Shown here one piece after another: positions 1 to 9,640 of a DNA stretch of 64,000 nucleotides. The notes under the pieces were generated by a model that did not search any database, was not told where the DNA came from, and saw nothing but the letters and a program-made list of their open reading frames with translations. Source of the DNA: Paraburkholderia sacchari (GTDB lineage: Bacteria > Pseudomonadota > Gammaproteobacteria > Burkholderiales > Burkholderiaceae); the NCBI RefSeq assembly GCF_000785435.2, contig NZ_JTDB02000009.1:1-64000 (forward strand), read 5' to 3'. Each line of letters begins with the position of its first letter. Position 1 is the stretch's first letter. Both the position numbers and the translations under genes were made by a program.

Positions 1-958
1 GCGCGTCGATGCAGTCGTCGAGCCATTCCTCGACGGCCCGATGGCCGCGCGCGATACACGCTTCGAGATCGGCGCGGTTGTCGACTTTCTCGCCGTGGTA
101 CTGCAGATGGCGGCGCAGCGCGATGAGCGAGGCGCGCGAAAGCAGGATGTCCCATTTGCCGGCGGGCTTGTGCGCCGAGGGCAGGGCGCTCGGCGGCACG
201 GGCATCACGGCGAAGTCGCCCGCGTTGCCGTTGAGGCCGCGCACGCAGTCGCCGTCAATCGCAATGCCGCCGCCGATGGCCGCGCCGAGAAAGAGATAAA
301 GGAAGTCGTCGCGCTGGCGCCCGCAGCCGTAGAAGATCTCGGCGATGGCGGCGGCGTTGCCGTCGTTTTCGCTGAACACGGGCAGCCCGAGCGCGCGGCC
401 CAGATCGCTCGCGAAATCGACGTCGTTCCAGACGCGGAATGCTTCAGCGGGCAGGCCCAGCTCGCTCAGCCAGCTGCCGAGGTTGTACGGCTGCGCCACG
501 CCAATGCCGGCAAGACGGTTGCGTTCGGATTTGTCAAGCAATCCTGAGAGTTCGCGAATATCCCGCTGGACGATTTCCTGCGCGAGCGGCGGTGCGGGGA
601 GCAGCATGTCGTGCGAGCGGCGCCCGATCATCCGGCCCGCGAAGTCCACGAGCACGGTTTCGATGTTGGTCCGGTCCAGGCGCACGCCGATGGCGAACGC
701 GCCGCGCGGCGCGAGGCGCAGCAGCGAGGCGGGCTGGCCGCGGCCGCCGTCCAGACGCCGGCCGCTCATCTCGATCAGGCCGTTCTCCGTGAGCGAGGTG
801 ATGATGCTGCCCACCGCCGTGCTGGTGAGATTGGCGAGGCGGGCGAGATCGGCCTTCGAGGCCTCGCCGGCGCGCCGCAGCGCCTGCAGCAGCAGGCGCT
901 CGTTGAAGCGGCGGACATTGGCCGAGTTGCTGCCCTGGCCGACATGCGGACTTCTCAC
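1..958 (-). CDS. ROK-family (NagC/XylR-type) transcriptional regulator, C-terminus cut by window edge
   Basis: The gene reads leftward and runs off the window. It starts at a GTG at 958 preceded by GGAGGAGAC. The visible 319 codons begin with an N-terminal winged helix-turn-helix (about residues 17-65, with SKADLARLANLTSTAVGSII), followed by a ROK sugar-kinase-like domain. Inside that domain are the nucleotide-loop segment VFSENDGNAAAIAEI and the glycine-rich GAAIGGGIAIDG. ROK repressors usually bind a sugar or sugar phosphate and control a neighbouring sugar operon. A near-perfect 25-bp palindrome lies 49 bp upstream of the start, as expected for autoregulation. The ligand cannot be told from the sequence. 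The family call is firm. Confidence 0.9.
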   Translation of the reverse strand, partial: MRSPHVGQGSNSANVRRFNERLLLQALRRAGEASKADLARLANLTSTAVGSIITSLTENGLIEMSGRRLDGGRGQPASLLRLAPRGAFAIGVRLDRTNIETVLVDFAGRMIGRRSHDMLLPAPPLAQEIVQRDIRELSGLLDKSERNRLAGIGVAQPYNLGSWLSELGLPAEAFRVWNDVDFASDLGRALGLPVFSENDGNAAAIAEIFYGCGRQRDDFLYLFLGAAIGGGIAIDGDCVRGLNGNAGDFAVMPVPPSALPSAHKPAGKWDILLSRASLIALRRHLQYHGEKVDNRADLEACIARGHRAVEEWLDDCIDA

Positions 959-1006
959 GGGTCTCCTCCAGTGACGCCAGCGGTTCGATGCAACGGTGCT
1001 GGCGAC

Positions 1007-1031
1007 TAAATAAATCAAGTTGATTTATTTA
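1007..1031. promoter_or_regulatory. Perfect palindromic operator, probably of the ROK regulator
   Basis: TAAATAAATCAA (1007-1018) and TTGATTTATTTA (1020-1031) form perfect 12-bp arms around a single G at 1019. The site is very AT-rich in GC-rich surroundings and lies just upstream of the ROK gene. AT-rich palindromes with TTTATTT cores are typical of NagC/Mlc/XylR-type repressors. Ownership by the adjacent regulator is inferred. Confidence 0.75.
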
Positions 1032-1214
1032 ATATCGGAACCCACTCGCTTGTCAGCCTGGGGAAATCCCGGCCATCGTCAGGTGCGGGTCTGGGCGCGG
1101 GAAGGCACGACAGGCTATGAACCGCCGCCGTGCGCGGCGAGCACGCAGGCATTCCGGAGGCTCTCTCAGTTCGAAAAGGGATTTCCGAAGGCTGACATGC
1201 CCCGGTCACATGTT

Positions 1215-1239
1215 TAAATAAACCAACATGAATTAATTA
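1215..1239. promoter_or_regulatory. Second, degenerate copy of the ROK operator
   Basis: Positions 1215-1239 match the operator at 1007-1031 at 20 of 25 positions when aligned by eye (TAAATAAA, then CCAACATGA, then ATTAATTA). In a ROK locus the second site would normally control a divergent sugar operon, but no gene starts downstream. The next ATG, at 1252, has a GAGG site but stops after three codons. Confidence 0.6.
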
Positions 1240-1446
1240 ATTGCCGAGGAGATGGCGCGCTAACAGTTCAACGGCCAACTTCGGGCTTGATGCAAACAGC
1301 GAGGGCGCGGGTGGGGTTCAGTCCGGCAGATCCTGCAACGAAAATCCGCTGCCGGGACACGGCCAGACGGGTGCGTTCGTGGGCATGCAGCCTCTCGTCC
1401 GAGGACACCCGCCGAACCGTTTTTGACGCTGCTGAGAGAGGCGCGT
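1240..1446. other. Non-coding remnant between operator and terminator
   Basis: About 200 bases follow the second operator and hold no credible gene: short open frames exist on both strands but none has family signature, ribosome site and length together. With an operator at one end and a factor-independent terminator at the other, this is best read as what is left of an operon whose body was lost. No transposase or repeat marks the junction. Confidence 0.4.
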
Positions 1447-1450
1447 TTTG

Positions 1451-1482
1451 GGTGCGACTCGTCGAGTCGCACCGTCTTTTTT
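1451..1482 (+). terminator. Rho-independent terminator
   Basis: GGTGCGACTC (1451-1460), a three-base loop and GAGTCGCACC (1464-1473) form a perfect 10-bp stem, followed by a T-rich tract (TCTTTTTT). It reads on the plus strand. No plus-strand gene precedes it in the window apart from the operator remnant, so it appears orphaned. Confidence 0.8.
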
Positions 1483-1566
1483 CTGGTCGTGAACCGTATT
1501 CCCGTCTGCGTCAATCGTTCGCGCTTCGGACGGTCGACCGGTCAGATCGATCCACAGGGTCTGCGG

Positions 1567-2946
1567 CTAGTGTGAAAACCCGGAGGCCGTTTCGCTGAGG
1601 CTCTTGCCTTTGGTTTCGGGCGCGAGCCATTGCGACACGCCAGCACCGACAGCAGCGATGCCCGCAGCGATGAGTATGGTCACCGAGGGGCCGAGATTGG
1701 CGATGGACCAGGGCATCAGGAACGTACCGAGGCCTGCTCCTATCCGGCTGAAGGCGGCCGCGAAACCCGTTCCGATCCCGCGGATCTCGGTCGGAAATAC
1801 CTCGCCCGGGTAGATGCAGGTGAGCGTGCCGCAGCCTGCGTTGAAGAACGAGAATGCGAGGAACAGGCCCAGCACGACCACGCCAGGCGCACCCGACCAC
1901 ATGCCGAGAATCACGAGGATCACCGTAATGATCCATTGCGGCGGGACGGTCAGCACACGGCGGCCGGCCTTGTCGATCAGCAAGACCGTGGCCACGCTCC
2001 CGGCCAACGCGACCGCAGACAGTCCGACCCCTCCGGCGAGACCGCCACCGAGACCGAACTTCTGCAGCACGCTGTCGGCGAATGTGGCGATGGCGAAGTA
2101 CGGCGTGACCACACAGAAAAAGAACAGCGACACAAACAGCGTGACCCGCCAATACTGACGGGAGAACAGCATCGCAAAGCCGCCGCCCGAGTGAGTCGCC
2201 TCCCGCTCCATGTCGGCCATGTCCGAGGCGCTTTCCATATACCGATAAGCGACGGCGCGTGCCTGGTTGAGACGATTCTTGCTCCACAGCCAGCGAGGCG
2301 ACTCGGGCATGCCAAGCCGGCCCAGAAACAACGCCACCGCGATGAAGGTGCTGGTGCCGAGGATGTTGCGCCACCCGAGGTCCGTATAGCGGTCCAGAAG
2401 ATAGCCCACGACGAAGGCGAACATGAAGCCGGCATACCAGGCGATGAGGGTCAACCCCATGAGCCGCCCGCGAATCCTGGCCGGAGAGAATTCCGATAAC
2501 AGCGGCCAACCCACCGAGTATTCCGCGCCGATCGCAATGCCCATGAGCAGGCGCACCACAAACAGTTGCAGCGGTAACGGGATAAATAACTGCGCGGATC
2601 CGACGAAGAACTGCATGACCGACGCGATTACGAACAACGCCATGTCGAGCATGAAAAGCGGTTTGCGGCCGAACTTGTCGCCGGCCCACCCGCCCAGCGG
2701 CGATCCGATCAGGATCCCGAACAATGCGCCGGCCGCGATCAGCCCCTCCCAGACGGTCGATATGCCGAGTTCGGCGGTCATCTTGCTGGACACCGGGCCA
2801 ACGATGCCAAGGATATAGCCGTCCAGAAACGTGCCGCCGGTAATCACCGTGATCATTCTTATCATGAAGCGTCGTTTGAACGCTGCGGATGTTTCATCCC
2901 CAGACGCCATGGCAGAAACGGCAGCTTTCTTTTCCAGCGCGGTCAT
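1567..2946 (-). CDS. MFS transporter, sugar-porter/metabolite:H+ symporter type
   Basis: This 459-residue integral membrane protein has about 12 hydrophobic segments. The MFS signature GWAGDKFGRKP lies between segments 2 and 3, and PESPRWLW after segment 6 is typical of sugar-porter and aromatic-acid/H+ symporter families. LDGYILG in the first segment has the acidic residue common to proton symporters. The start at 2946 is chosen because GAAAGGAGAC lies just upstream; an in-frame ATG 24 bp earlier has no such site. It stands alone between the orphan terminator and the HAD gene, so its substrate is unknown. It may be what remains of the lost ROK-controlled module, but nothing proves that. Confidence 0.85.
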   Translation of the reverse strand: MTALEKKAAVSAMASGDETSAAFKRRFMIRMITVITGGTFLDGYILGIVGPVSSKMTAELGISTVWEGLIAAGALFGILIGSPLGGWAGDKFGRKPLFMLDMALFVIASVMQFFVGSAQLFIPLPLQLFVVRLLMGIAIGAEYSVGWPLLSEFSPARIRGRLMGLTLIAWYAGFMFAFVVGYLLDRYTDLGWRNILGTSTFIAVALFLGRLGMPESPRWLWSKNRLNQARAVAYRYMESASDMADMEREATHSGGGFAMLFSRQYWRVTLFVSLFFFCVVTPYFAIATFADSVLQKFGLGGGLAGGVGLSAVALAGSVATVLLIDKAGRRVLTVPPQWIITVILVILGMWSGAPGVVVLGLFLAFSFFNAGCGTLTCIYPGEVFPTEIRGIGTGFAAAFSRIGAGLGTFLMPWSIANLGPSVTILIAAGIAAVGAGVSQWLAPETKGKSLSETASGFSH

Positions 2947-3283
2947 GCGTGTCTCCTTTCTTTGCGGCATGCATCAGAGCCGGCATGCCGCACCGGCCCG
3001 CTCTGGCGGACGCCAAAACGGAGCCATGTCCGATTCATTAAGGATGAAGGTGGGCCAGGCGCGAAGCTTCGTCACAGGTGCGCTACCCGGTTTTGATGGC
3101 GCTAGCGAATGCTTTGCGCGCCATGGCGTTGCGAAGGCGGACGACTTGAGAAGCCAGCGGCGTGGCGATGCTGTTTTAATTGAGTCTATTGCGCTGCTCA
3201 AAATCGGACTGCCGCATTCGCGCCGTAAATCTGCCTGTAAACGACGCCAGCACGACGCCAGGAAAATTTATGCGCGACGGGAT
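2947..3283. other. Intergenic region without recognisable gene
   Basis: This stretch of about 340 bases lies upstream of the MFS gene and downstream of the HAD gene. Open frames here on both strands are short or are shadows of neighbours. An AT-richer patch near 3170-3190 could hold the MFS promoter. No terminator hairpin or repeat stands out. Confidence 0.4.
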
Positions 3284-3958
3284 TTACGCGGTCAGGTCTT
3301 CTATGCCGAACCACGTCGAAGCGTGCCCGATAGCCTGATCGAGACTCCCAAGCATTGCCATGCTAACCCCGATGGCTTCAGCCGGTGGCTGCTTCACATC
3401 CGGCACTATCACGACCCGTATCCCTGCGCGATGTGCGGCAAGCACACCGTTCTCGCTATCCTCAAACGCCAGGCAATCGCCCGGCGATTTCCCCAGCCGG
3501 GAAGCCGCAAGCTCATACACGGCCGGATCGGGTTTACCACGAGCGACTTCATCCCCACCCGCGATCGCATCGAAGAAGTCGAGCACGTCGACCCGTGCAA
3601 GCCGGGCTCGAATCTCTTGTCCGCCTGATGACGACGCGACGGCGCATGGGACTCCAGCATTGGCCAATGCAGTGAGCAGGCCACGTACTCCTGGCTTCAG
3701 TGGAAAGACCGGTGGATTCGCCGGAGAGTGCAGCCGCTGCCGGGCGCGCGTAAGCGCTTCCTGAAAGAGCGGCTCCGCTCCGAACATTTTCGCCAGCATC
3801 GCGTGGCACTCGGGCAGCGATCTCCCGATGATCTCGGCGTAGTCGACAGGCCGGATATGAACGCCAAGTTCTTGTCCGACGGATATCCACGTGTTCATGA
3901 TCGTTCGCTCCGAATCGATCAGTAACCCGTCCATGTCGAAGATTGCAGCGGAAAACAT
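3284..3958 (-). CDS. HAD-superfamily sugar phosphatase/phosphomutase (beta-phosphoglucomutase-like)
   Basis: The 224-residue protein has all HAD motifs: FDMDGLLIDSE near residue 7 (nucleophile and acid/base Asp), the Ser motif AVASSSG, the Lys in GKPDPAVYELA, and the FEDSENGV acidic motif. The helical cap between motifs I and II fits the beta-phosphoglucomutase/sugar-phosphatase subgroup. The start at 3958 gives the usual N-terminus (MFSAAIFDMDG) after AGGA; a longer frame upstream adds only low-complexity residues. It follows the GntR gene on the same strand with a 114-bp gap and probably removes or moves phosphate on a sugar handled by the divergent ABC module. Substrate unknown. Confidence 0.85.
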   Translation of the reverse strand: MFSAAIFDMDGLLIDSERTIMNTWISVGQELGVHIRPVDYAEIIGRSLPECHAMLAKMFGAEPLFQEALTRARQRLHSPANPPVFPLKPGVRGLLTALANAGVPCAVASSSGGQEIRARLARVDVLDFFDAIAGGDEVARGKPDPAVYELAASRLGKSPGDCLAFEDSENGVLAAHRAGIRVVIVPDVKQPPAEAIGVSMAMLGSLDQAIGHASTWFGIEDLTA

Positions 3959-4072
3959 AGGCAAAGTATCCTGGGTGCTTGAGGTGTTGCATGCCACTAT
4001 ACCCGCAGCGCGGAACGATTCATGGTCGATTCCGCCGGAAATTTGCCCAGCCCTGTCAATCAATATGGGTCG

Positions 4073-4774
4073 CTAATCCATACCCTGTTTCAACGCTCCG
4101 CTAATCCACCGCTCTTCGGAAGCCATGAGGTGCGCGCGCATCGCTGTTTGCGCTGCGATCGGGTCGCCGGCCTGCAAAGCCTTGAGCACAGCCTCATGTT
4201 CGCGAACGGCTGCCGTCCAGGTTTGGGGGCTTTCCGCATGACCTCGCATGGCCGCTGCGATCGGGTCGTGGCGGCTGTCGAATAACTCTCCCATATAGCG
4301 GCTGAGCACCGAATTGCCTGCGGCTTCCGCGATCAACATGTGAAATTGCCGGTCCGCCTCAACGGGCGATTTGCCCGCCGCCGCGAGTCGGCGCATCCGC
4401 TCGACTGTGCGGCGTAACCGATCCAGCATGGCTGCGGTCATATGCGCCGTGGCGAGCACGACCACACTGCCTTCGATAGTGGCTCGCGCCTGCATCAATT
4501 CCGATGGACTGTCGCCCAGCGCTCCCACAGTGCCTGCGGCGTCCTCGCCCGCCTCGCAAACATAGACGCCCGATCCCATTCGTATCTCGACCTGGCCGCC
4601 GATCTCGAGCGCGATCAAGGCCTCGCGTAGCGACGGTCGCGACACGCCCAACTGCAGCGCCAGCTCGCGTTCGGGCGGCAAACGTTCTCCTGGCGGAAAT
4701 TCACCTTGACGGATCAACGCGAGGATCTGGGTGGCGATGGATTGGTAAAGCCGCTTGGGTTCTGTTGATTTCAT
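4073..4774 (-). CDS. GntR-family regulator, FadR/FCD subfamily
   Basis: The protein has 233 residues from the ATG at 4774. The N-terminal winged helix (residues 10-70) contains the GntR hallmark GERLPPERELALQLGVSRPSLREAL. The C-terminal half is an all-helical FCD ligand domain with the metal/ligand histidines expected in this group (FHMLIAEAAGN and a late REHEAVLKAL). A TTG at 4822 could add 16 residues, but the family N-terminus fits the later start. It is divergent from the ABC importer operon and immediately upstream of the HAD gene. It is presumably the repressor of this carbohydrate module, released by a sugar acid or similar metabolite. Confidence 0.88.
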   Translation of the reverse strand: MKSTEPKRLYQSIATQILALIRQGEFPPGERLPPERELALQLGVSRPSLREALIALEIGGQVEIRMGSGVYVCEAGEDAAGTVGALGDSPSELMQARATIEGSVVVLATAHMTAAMLDRLRRTVERMRRLAAAGKSPVEADRQFHMLIAEAAGNSVLSRYMGELFDSRHDPIAAAMRGHAESPQTWTAAVREHEAVLKALQAGDPIAAQTAMRAHLMASEERWISGALKQGMD

Positions 4775-4918
4775 CGTGGGGGGTGAAATGGGCGCCGCGA
4801 AGGGCCCTGGAGCCTGCGTCAAAGTCTAGCACGATGGCTCACAGCCATTGCTTCGCAAGCGATCGAAGGAGCCAGTGGGGTTTCTACTATTGGTAAGATC
4901 TGTATATATAAATCAATG

Positions 4919-4962
4919 TTGGCTTGACCAAACGGGTGAATTTGGCTTTAATTCACTCAAAT
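4919..4962. promoter_or_regulatory. Repeated operator-like motif in the GntR/ABC divergent region
   Basis: TTGGCTTGACC (4919-4929) and TTGGACTGACC (4952-4962) match at 9 of 11 positions. They lie exactly 33 bp apart, about three helical turns. The first also extends to an imperfect TTGG/CCAA palindrome. FadR-type GntR proteins bind short dyads of the TTGGT/ACCAA kind, so these are candidate operators controlling both directions. An AT-rich tract (TATATATA, 4903-4910) just upstream could hold promoter elements. Confidence 0.5.
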
Positions 4963-5009
4963 TGGACTGACCGCATGCAGGCCTGCGGTTGGCCGGACAT
5001 GGAGACGCA

Positions 5010-6543
<1,534 letters not shown>

Positions 6544-6551
<8 letters not shown>

Positions 6552-7575
6552 AATGACTTCGGATCGTAGCCAGCCGGCGGACCGCCCGGCTCGACAGCGG
6601 CGCCGCGACCTCATTCAGAAGTTCGCGGCTCTGGGCAGCCTCGTTGCCCTTGTCATTGCGTTCTCGGTCACCAGTTCGGCCTTCTTTTCTGTCGGCAACA
6701 TGATGACCGTCAGCTTGCAGGTGACATCGATCGCCTACCTGGGCGTGGCCGCGACGTGCGTCATCATCACAGGCGGTATCGACCTGTCGGTCGGCTCGGT
6801 GCTGGCGCTCGCGGGCGTATCGGCCGCGTTGCTCACGAAGGCCGGCATTCCGGTGCCCCTCGCCATGCTTTGCGGCGTGCTCGTAGGTGCGCTGTGCGGA
6901 TACGTCAACGGGATCTGTGTCACGCGCATGGGGTTGCCGCCTTTCATTGCGACGCTCGGCATGATGCTGGTCGCTCGCGGTCTCGCTCTGCAAATTACCG
7001 GAGCCCGGCCGGTCTCGGACCTCGGCAATGCGTTCGGAGTCCTCGGTAACGGGGCCTTGTTCCGGGTTTCCCATATCGGCGCGGATGGATTTCCGGATAC
7101 GACGTTTCCGGGCATTCCCTATCCCGTCGTCATCATGATCGTGTTCTTCATCGCAGGCGCCATCCTCCTGTCGAAGACTTCGCTCGGCCGGCATATCTAC
7201 GCGGTCGGCTCCAACCCCGAAGCGGCTCGTCTGTCCGGCGTCGACGTTCGAGGCGTAACGATGTTCGCCTACGTGCTTTCCGGCGCATTGGCCGGCGTCA
7301 CAGGTTGCGTGCTGATGTCGCGTCTCGTGACGGGTCAGCCCAACGAAGGCGTCATGTACGAGCTCGACGCGATCGCCAGCGCCGTGATCGGCGGAACGTC
7401 GCTGATGGGCGGCGTGGGCACGATTTCGGGCACCGCCATCGGCGCATTCGTCATTGGCGTGCTGCGCAACGGCCTGAACATGAACGGTGTGTCGAGTTTC
7501 ATTCAGCAGATCATCATCGGCGTCGTGATTCTGGGCACCGTCTGGGTCGATCAGCTGCGAAGCAGGAAGCGTTAA
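6544..7575 (+). CDS. Sugar ABC importer, inner-membrane permease (RbsC-like)
   Basis: The 343-residue protein has about nine or ten hydrophobic helices and the BPD_transp_2 features ITGGIDLSVGSVLALAG, YVNGICVTRMGLPPFIATLG and, near the end, GGTSLMGGVGTISGTAIGAF, which are hallmarks of ribose/xylose/galactose permeases. The ATG at 6544 overlaps the end of the ATPase gene by 8 bp, implying coupled translation. An ATG at 6553 would also work. It forms the membrane channel of the importer. Confidence 0.93.
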
Positions 7576-7613
7576 TCAAACGTTGTTCAACCACGAAAAA
7601 AGAGGAGCGAGAC

Positions 7614-8561
7614 ATGCAGAAGCTTTCGATTTTTGCGGTATCGGCGTTGTTGTGCGCGGCTTTCAGCACGGGCGCGCATGCGGCAGGCGGCGAGATCGCC
7701 GTAATCGTCAAGACGGTTAATTCGAACTACTGGCAAAACGTGCAGAAAGGCGCGAACGCCGCACTCGACGGCGCGAAGGGATACACGATGACCTTCCAGG
7801 GCCCGGCCGCGGAATCCGATATCACGGCTGAAGTGAACATGGTCGAGAATGCAGTCAACCGGCACGTCGCGGGCATTGTGCTTGCGCCGTCCGATCCCGA
7901 TGCGCTCGTGCCGGCCATCAAGAAAGCGTGGGAGGCGCACATTCCCGTTGTGCTGATCGACTCCGCGCTGTCCGATGCCGGCAAGCAGTACTACCAGTCG
8001 TTTCTCTCCACCGACAACGAGAAGGCCGGCGAGCTTTGCGCACAGGCGCTGATCGACCGCGTCGGTCAGTCGGGAAAGATCGCGCTCATGTCCTACGTTC
8101 CGGGTGCTGGATCGGAAATCGGGCGTGTCGGCGGCTTCAAGAAGTATCTCGCGGCGCATTCGAAACTGCAGATCGTCGGCCCGTACTACTCGCAGTCCCA
8201 GATGGCGACGGCCCTCAACCAGACCACCGATGTACTCTCCGCGAATCCCGATTTGAAGGGGATTTTCGGTGCTAACGAGCCGACGGCAGTCGGGGTGGGA
8301 CGCGCGCTCAAGCAGACCGGAAAGGCGGGCAAAGTGGTGGCAATCGGGTTCGATGGCAATCAGGACCTGCAAAATTTCGTGCGCGACGGGACAATCCAGG
8401 GGATCGCGGTCCAAGGGTCATACCAGATGGGATACAAGGGAATTCAGACGGTCGTGAACGTCATCGAACACAAGAGCGTCGCGAAGGATATCGATACGGG
8501 CGTGGTGATGGTCGACAAGCAAAATCTCGACTCGTCCACGGCAAAGAACGTCCTTTACTGA
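7614..8561 (+). CDS. Sugar ABC importer, periplasmic binding protein (RbsB-like)
   Basis: The 315-residue protein has a clear Sec signal peptide (MQKLSIFAVSALLCAAF... cleavage after AHA, about residue 22). It then has a peripla_BP_4 domain: IAVIVKTVNSNYWQNV at the start and SDPDALVPAIKKAWEAHIPVVLIDS in the hinge, with GIFGANEPTAVGVGRALK later. AGAGGAGCG precedes the ATG. It delivers the ligand to the RbsA/C-like transporter and sets specificity, which cannot be read by eye. The gaps of 38 and 36 bp to its neighbours fit one operon. Confidence 0.93.
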   Translation: MQKLSIFAVSALLCAAFSTGAHAAGGEIAVIVKTVNSNYWQNVQKGANAALDGAKGYTMTFQGPAAESDITAEVNMVENAVNRHVAGIVLAPSDPDALVPAIKKAWEAHIPVVLIDSALSDAGKQYYQSFLSTDNEKAGELCAQALIDRVGQSGKIALMSYVPGAGSEIGRVGGFKKYLAAHSKLQIVGPYYSQSQMATALNQTTDVLSANPDLKGIFGANEPTAVGVGRALKQTGKAGKVVAIGFDGNQDLQNFVRDGTIQGIAVQGSYQMGYKGIQTVVNVIEHKSVAKDIDTGVVMVDKQNLDSSTAKNVLY

Positions 8562-8597
8562 CGATGCCGATGTTTAGCTAACCGAAAGGACATTCCC

Positions 8598-9608
8598 ATG
8601 CTTAGCGTGATTTGCGAATCGCCGGGAGTGCTGCGCGCACAGCATTCCGACACGCCCGTTCGAGCAGGCGGCGAAGTACTGCTGCGTGTATCTCGCGTTG
8701 GAATTTGCGGCACCGACCTGCATATCTTCACGGGCAATCAGCCTTATCTGCAGTACCCGCGCGTGATGGGACACGAGTTTTCCGGTGTGGTTGTCGAGGC
8801 TGATCACGACTCGGGATTGGCTCCAGGCGACGGCGTCTACGTCATGCCGTATCTGTCGTGCGGGCATTGCGTCGCGTGCCGGCAAGGCAAGACCAACTGT
8901 TGCGTCGACATCAAGGTGTTGGGTGTGCATCGAGACGGCGCACTTGCCGAGTACCTCAGCATACCCGCGCAGTTCGTTCATAAAGCGGAAGGCGTTACGC
9001 TCGATCAGGCCGCGATGCTCGAATTTTTGGCGATCGGGGCGCATGCGGTGCGACGCGCGGAGGTATCGGCCGGCCAACGTGTGCTGGTGGTCGGGGCCGG
9101 TCCGATTGGCATGGCCGCAATGATCTTTGCGAAACTGCGGGGCGCCAACGTGACCTGCCTCGATACGCGTTCCGATCGTCTGGCGCTTTGCAAGTCTCAG
9201 TTGAATGTCGACGCTGCGGTTGCTGTCGGCCCCACGGACGCTGAACAACTTGCGTCGCTCACGCACGACGAATTCTTCGATGTCGTTTTTGACGCGACAG
9301 GCAATATCGATGCGATGAACCGCGGATTCGGATTTGTAGCCCACGGCGGCAAATACACGCTGATCTCCATTGTGCCGGGGCAGGTAACGTTCTCCGACCC
9401 GGAGTTTCACAAGCGCGAGATGACCTTGCTCGCCAGCCGGAACGCAACCGCCGCCGACTTCGAGACCGTGCTGGAAGCCATGCGCGCGGGGCGCATTCCG
9501 GATCAAGCCCTGAACACGCACCGAATGCGGCTCGCCGATGTCCCGGAGGCGCTGCCGCGTTTGCTCGAGACCGGGCAGACCGTGGTGAAAGCGTTGGTAG
9601 AGTGCTGA
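8598..9608 (+). CDS. Zinc-dependent medium-chain dehydrogenase (sugar acid/polyol type)
   Basis: The 336-residue protein has the catalytic-zinc residues Cys37 and His59-Glu60 (GHEF) and structural-zinc cysteines 88, 91, 94 and 102. A Rossmann motif VVGAGPIGMAA lies at about residue 155. It resembles the sorbitol/threonine/L-galactonate dehydrogenase branch of MDR enzymes. Lying directly after the binding protein, it probably oxidises the imported polyol or aldonate with NAD. The next gene is a second oxidoreductase, suggesting an oxidation/reduction isomerisation of the substrate. The exact substrate is unknown. Confidence 0.88.
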   Translation: MLSVICESPGVLRAQHSDTPVRAGGEVLLRVSRVGICGTDLHIFTGNQPYLQYPRVMGHEFSGVVVEADHDSGLAPGDGVYVMPYLSCGHCVACRQGKTNCCVDIKVLGVHRDGALAEYLSIPAQFVHKAEGVTLDQAAMLEFLAIGAHAVRRAEVSAGQRVLVVGAGPIGMAAMIFAKLRGANVTCLDTRSDRLALCKSQLNVDAAVAVGPTDAEQLASLTHDEFFDVVFDATGNIDAMNRGFGFVAHGGKYTLISIVPGQVTFSDPEFHKREMTLLASRNATAADFETVLEAMRAGRIPDQALNTHRMRLADVPEALPRLLETGQTVVKALVEC

Positions 9609-9640
9609 CCGAATGCTGTGCAACGTTCGGGGCGGGCCGC

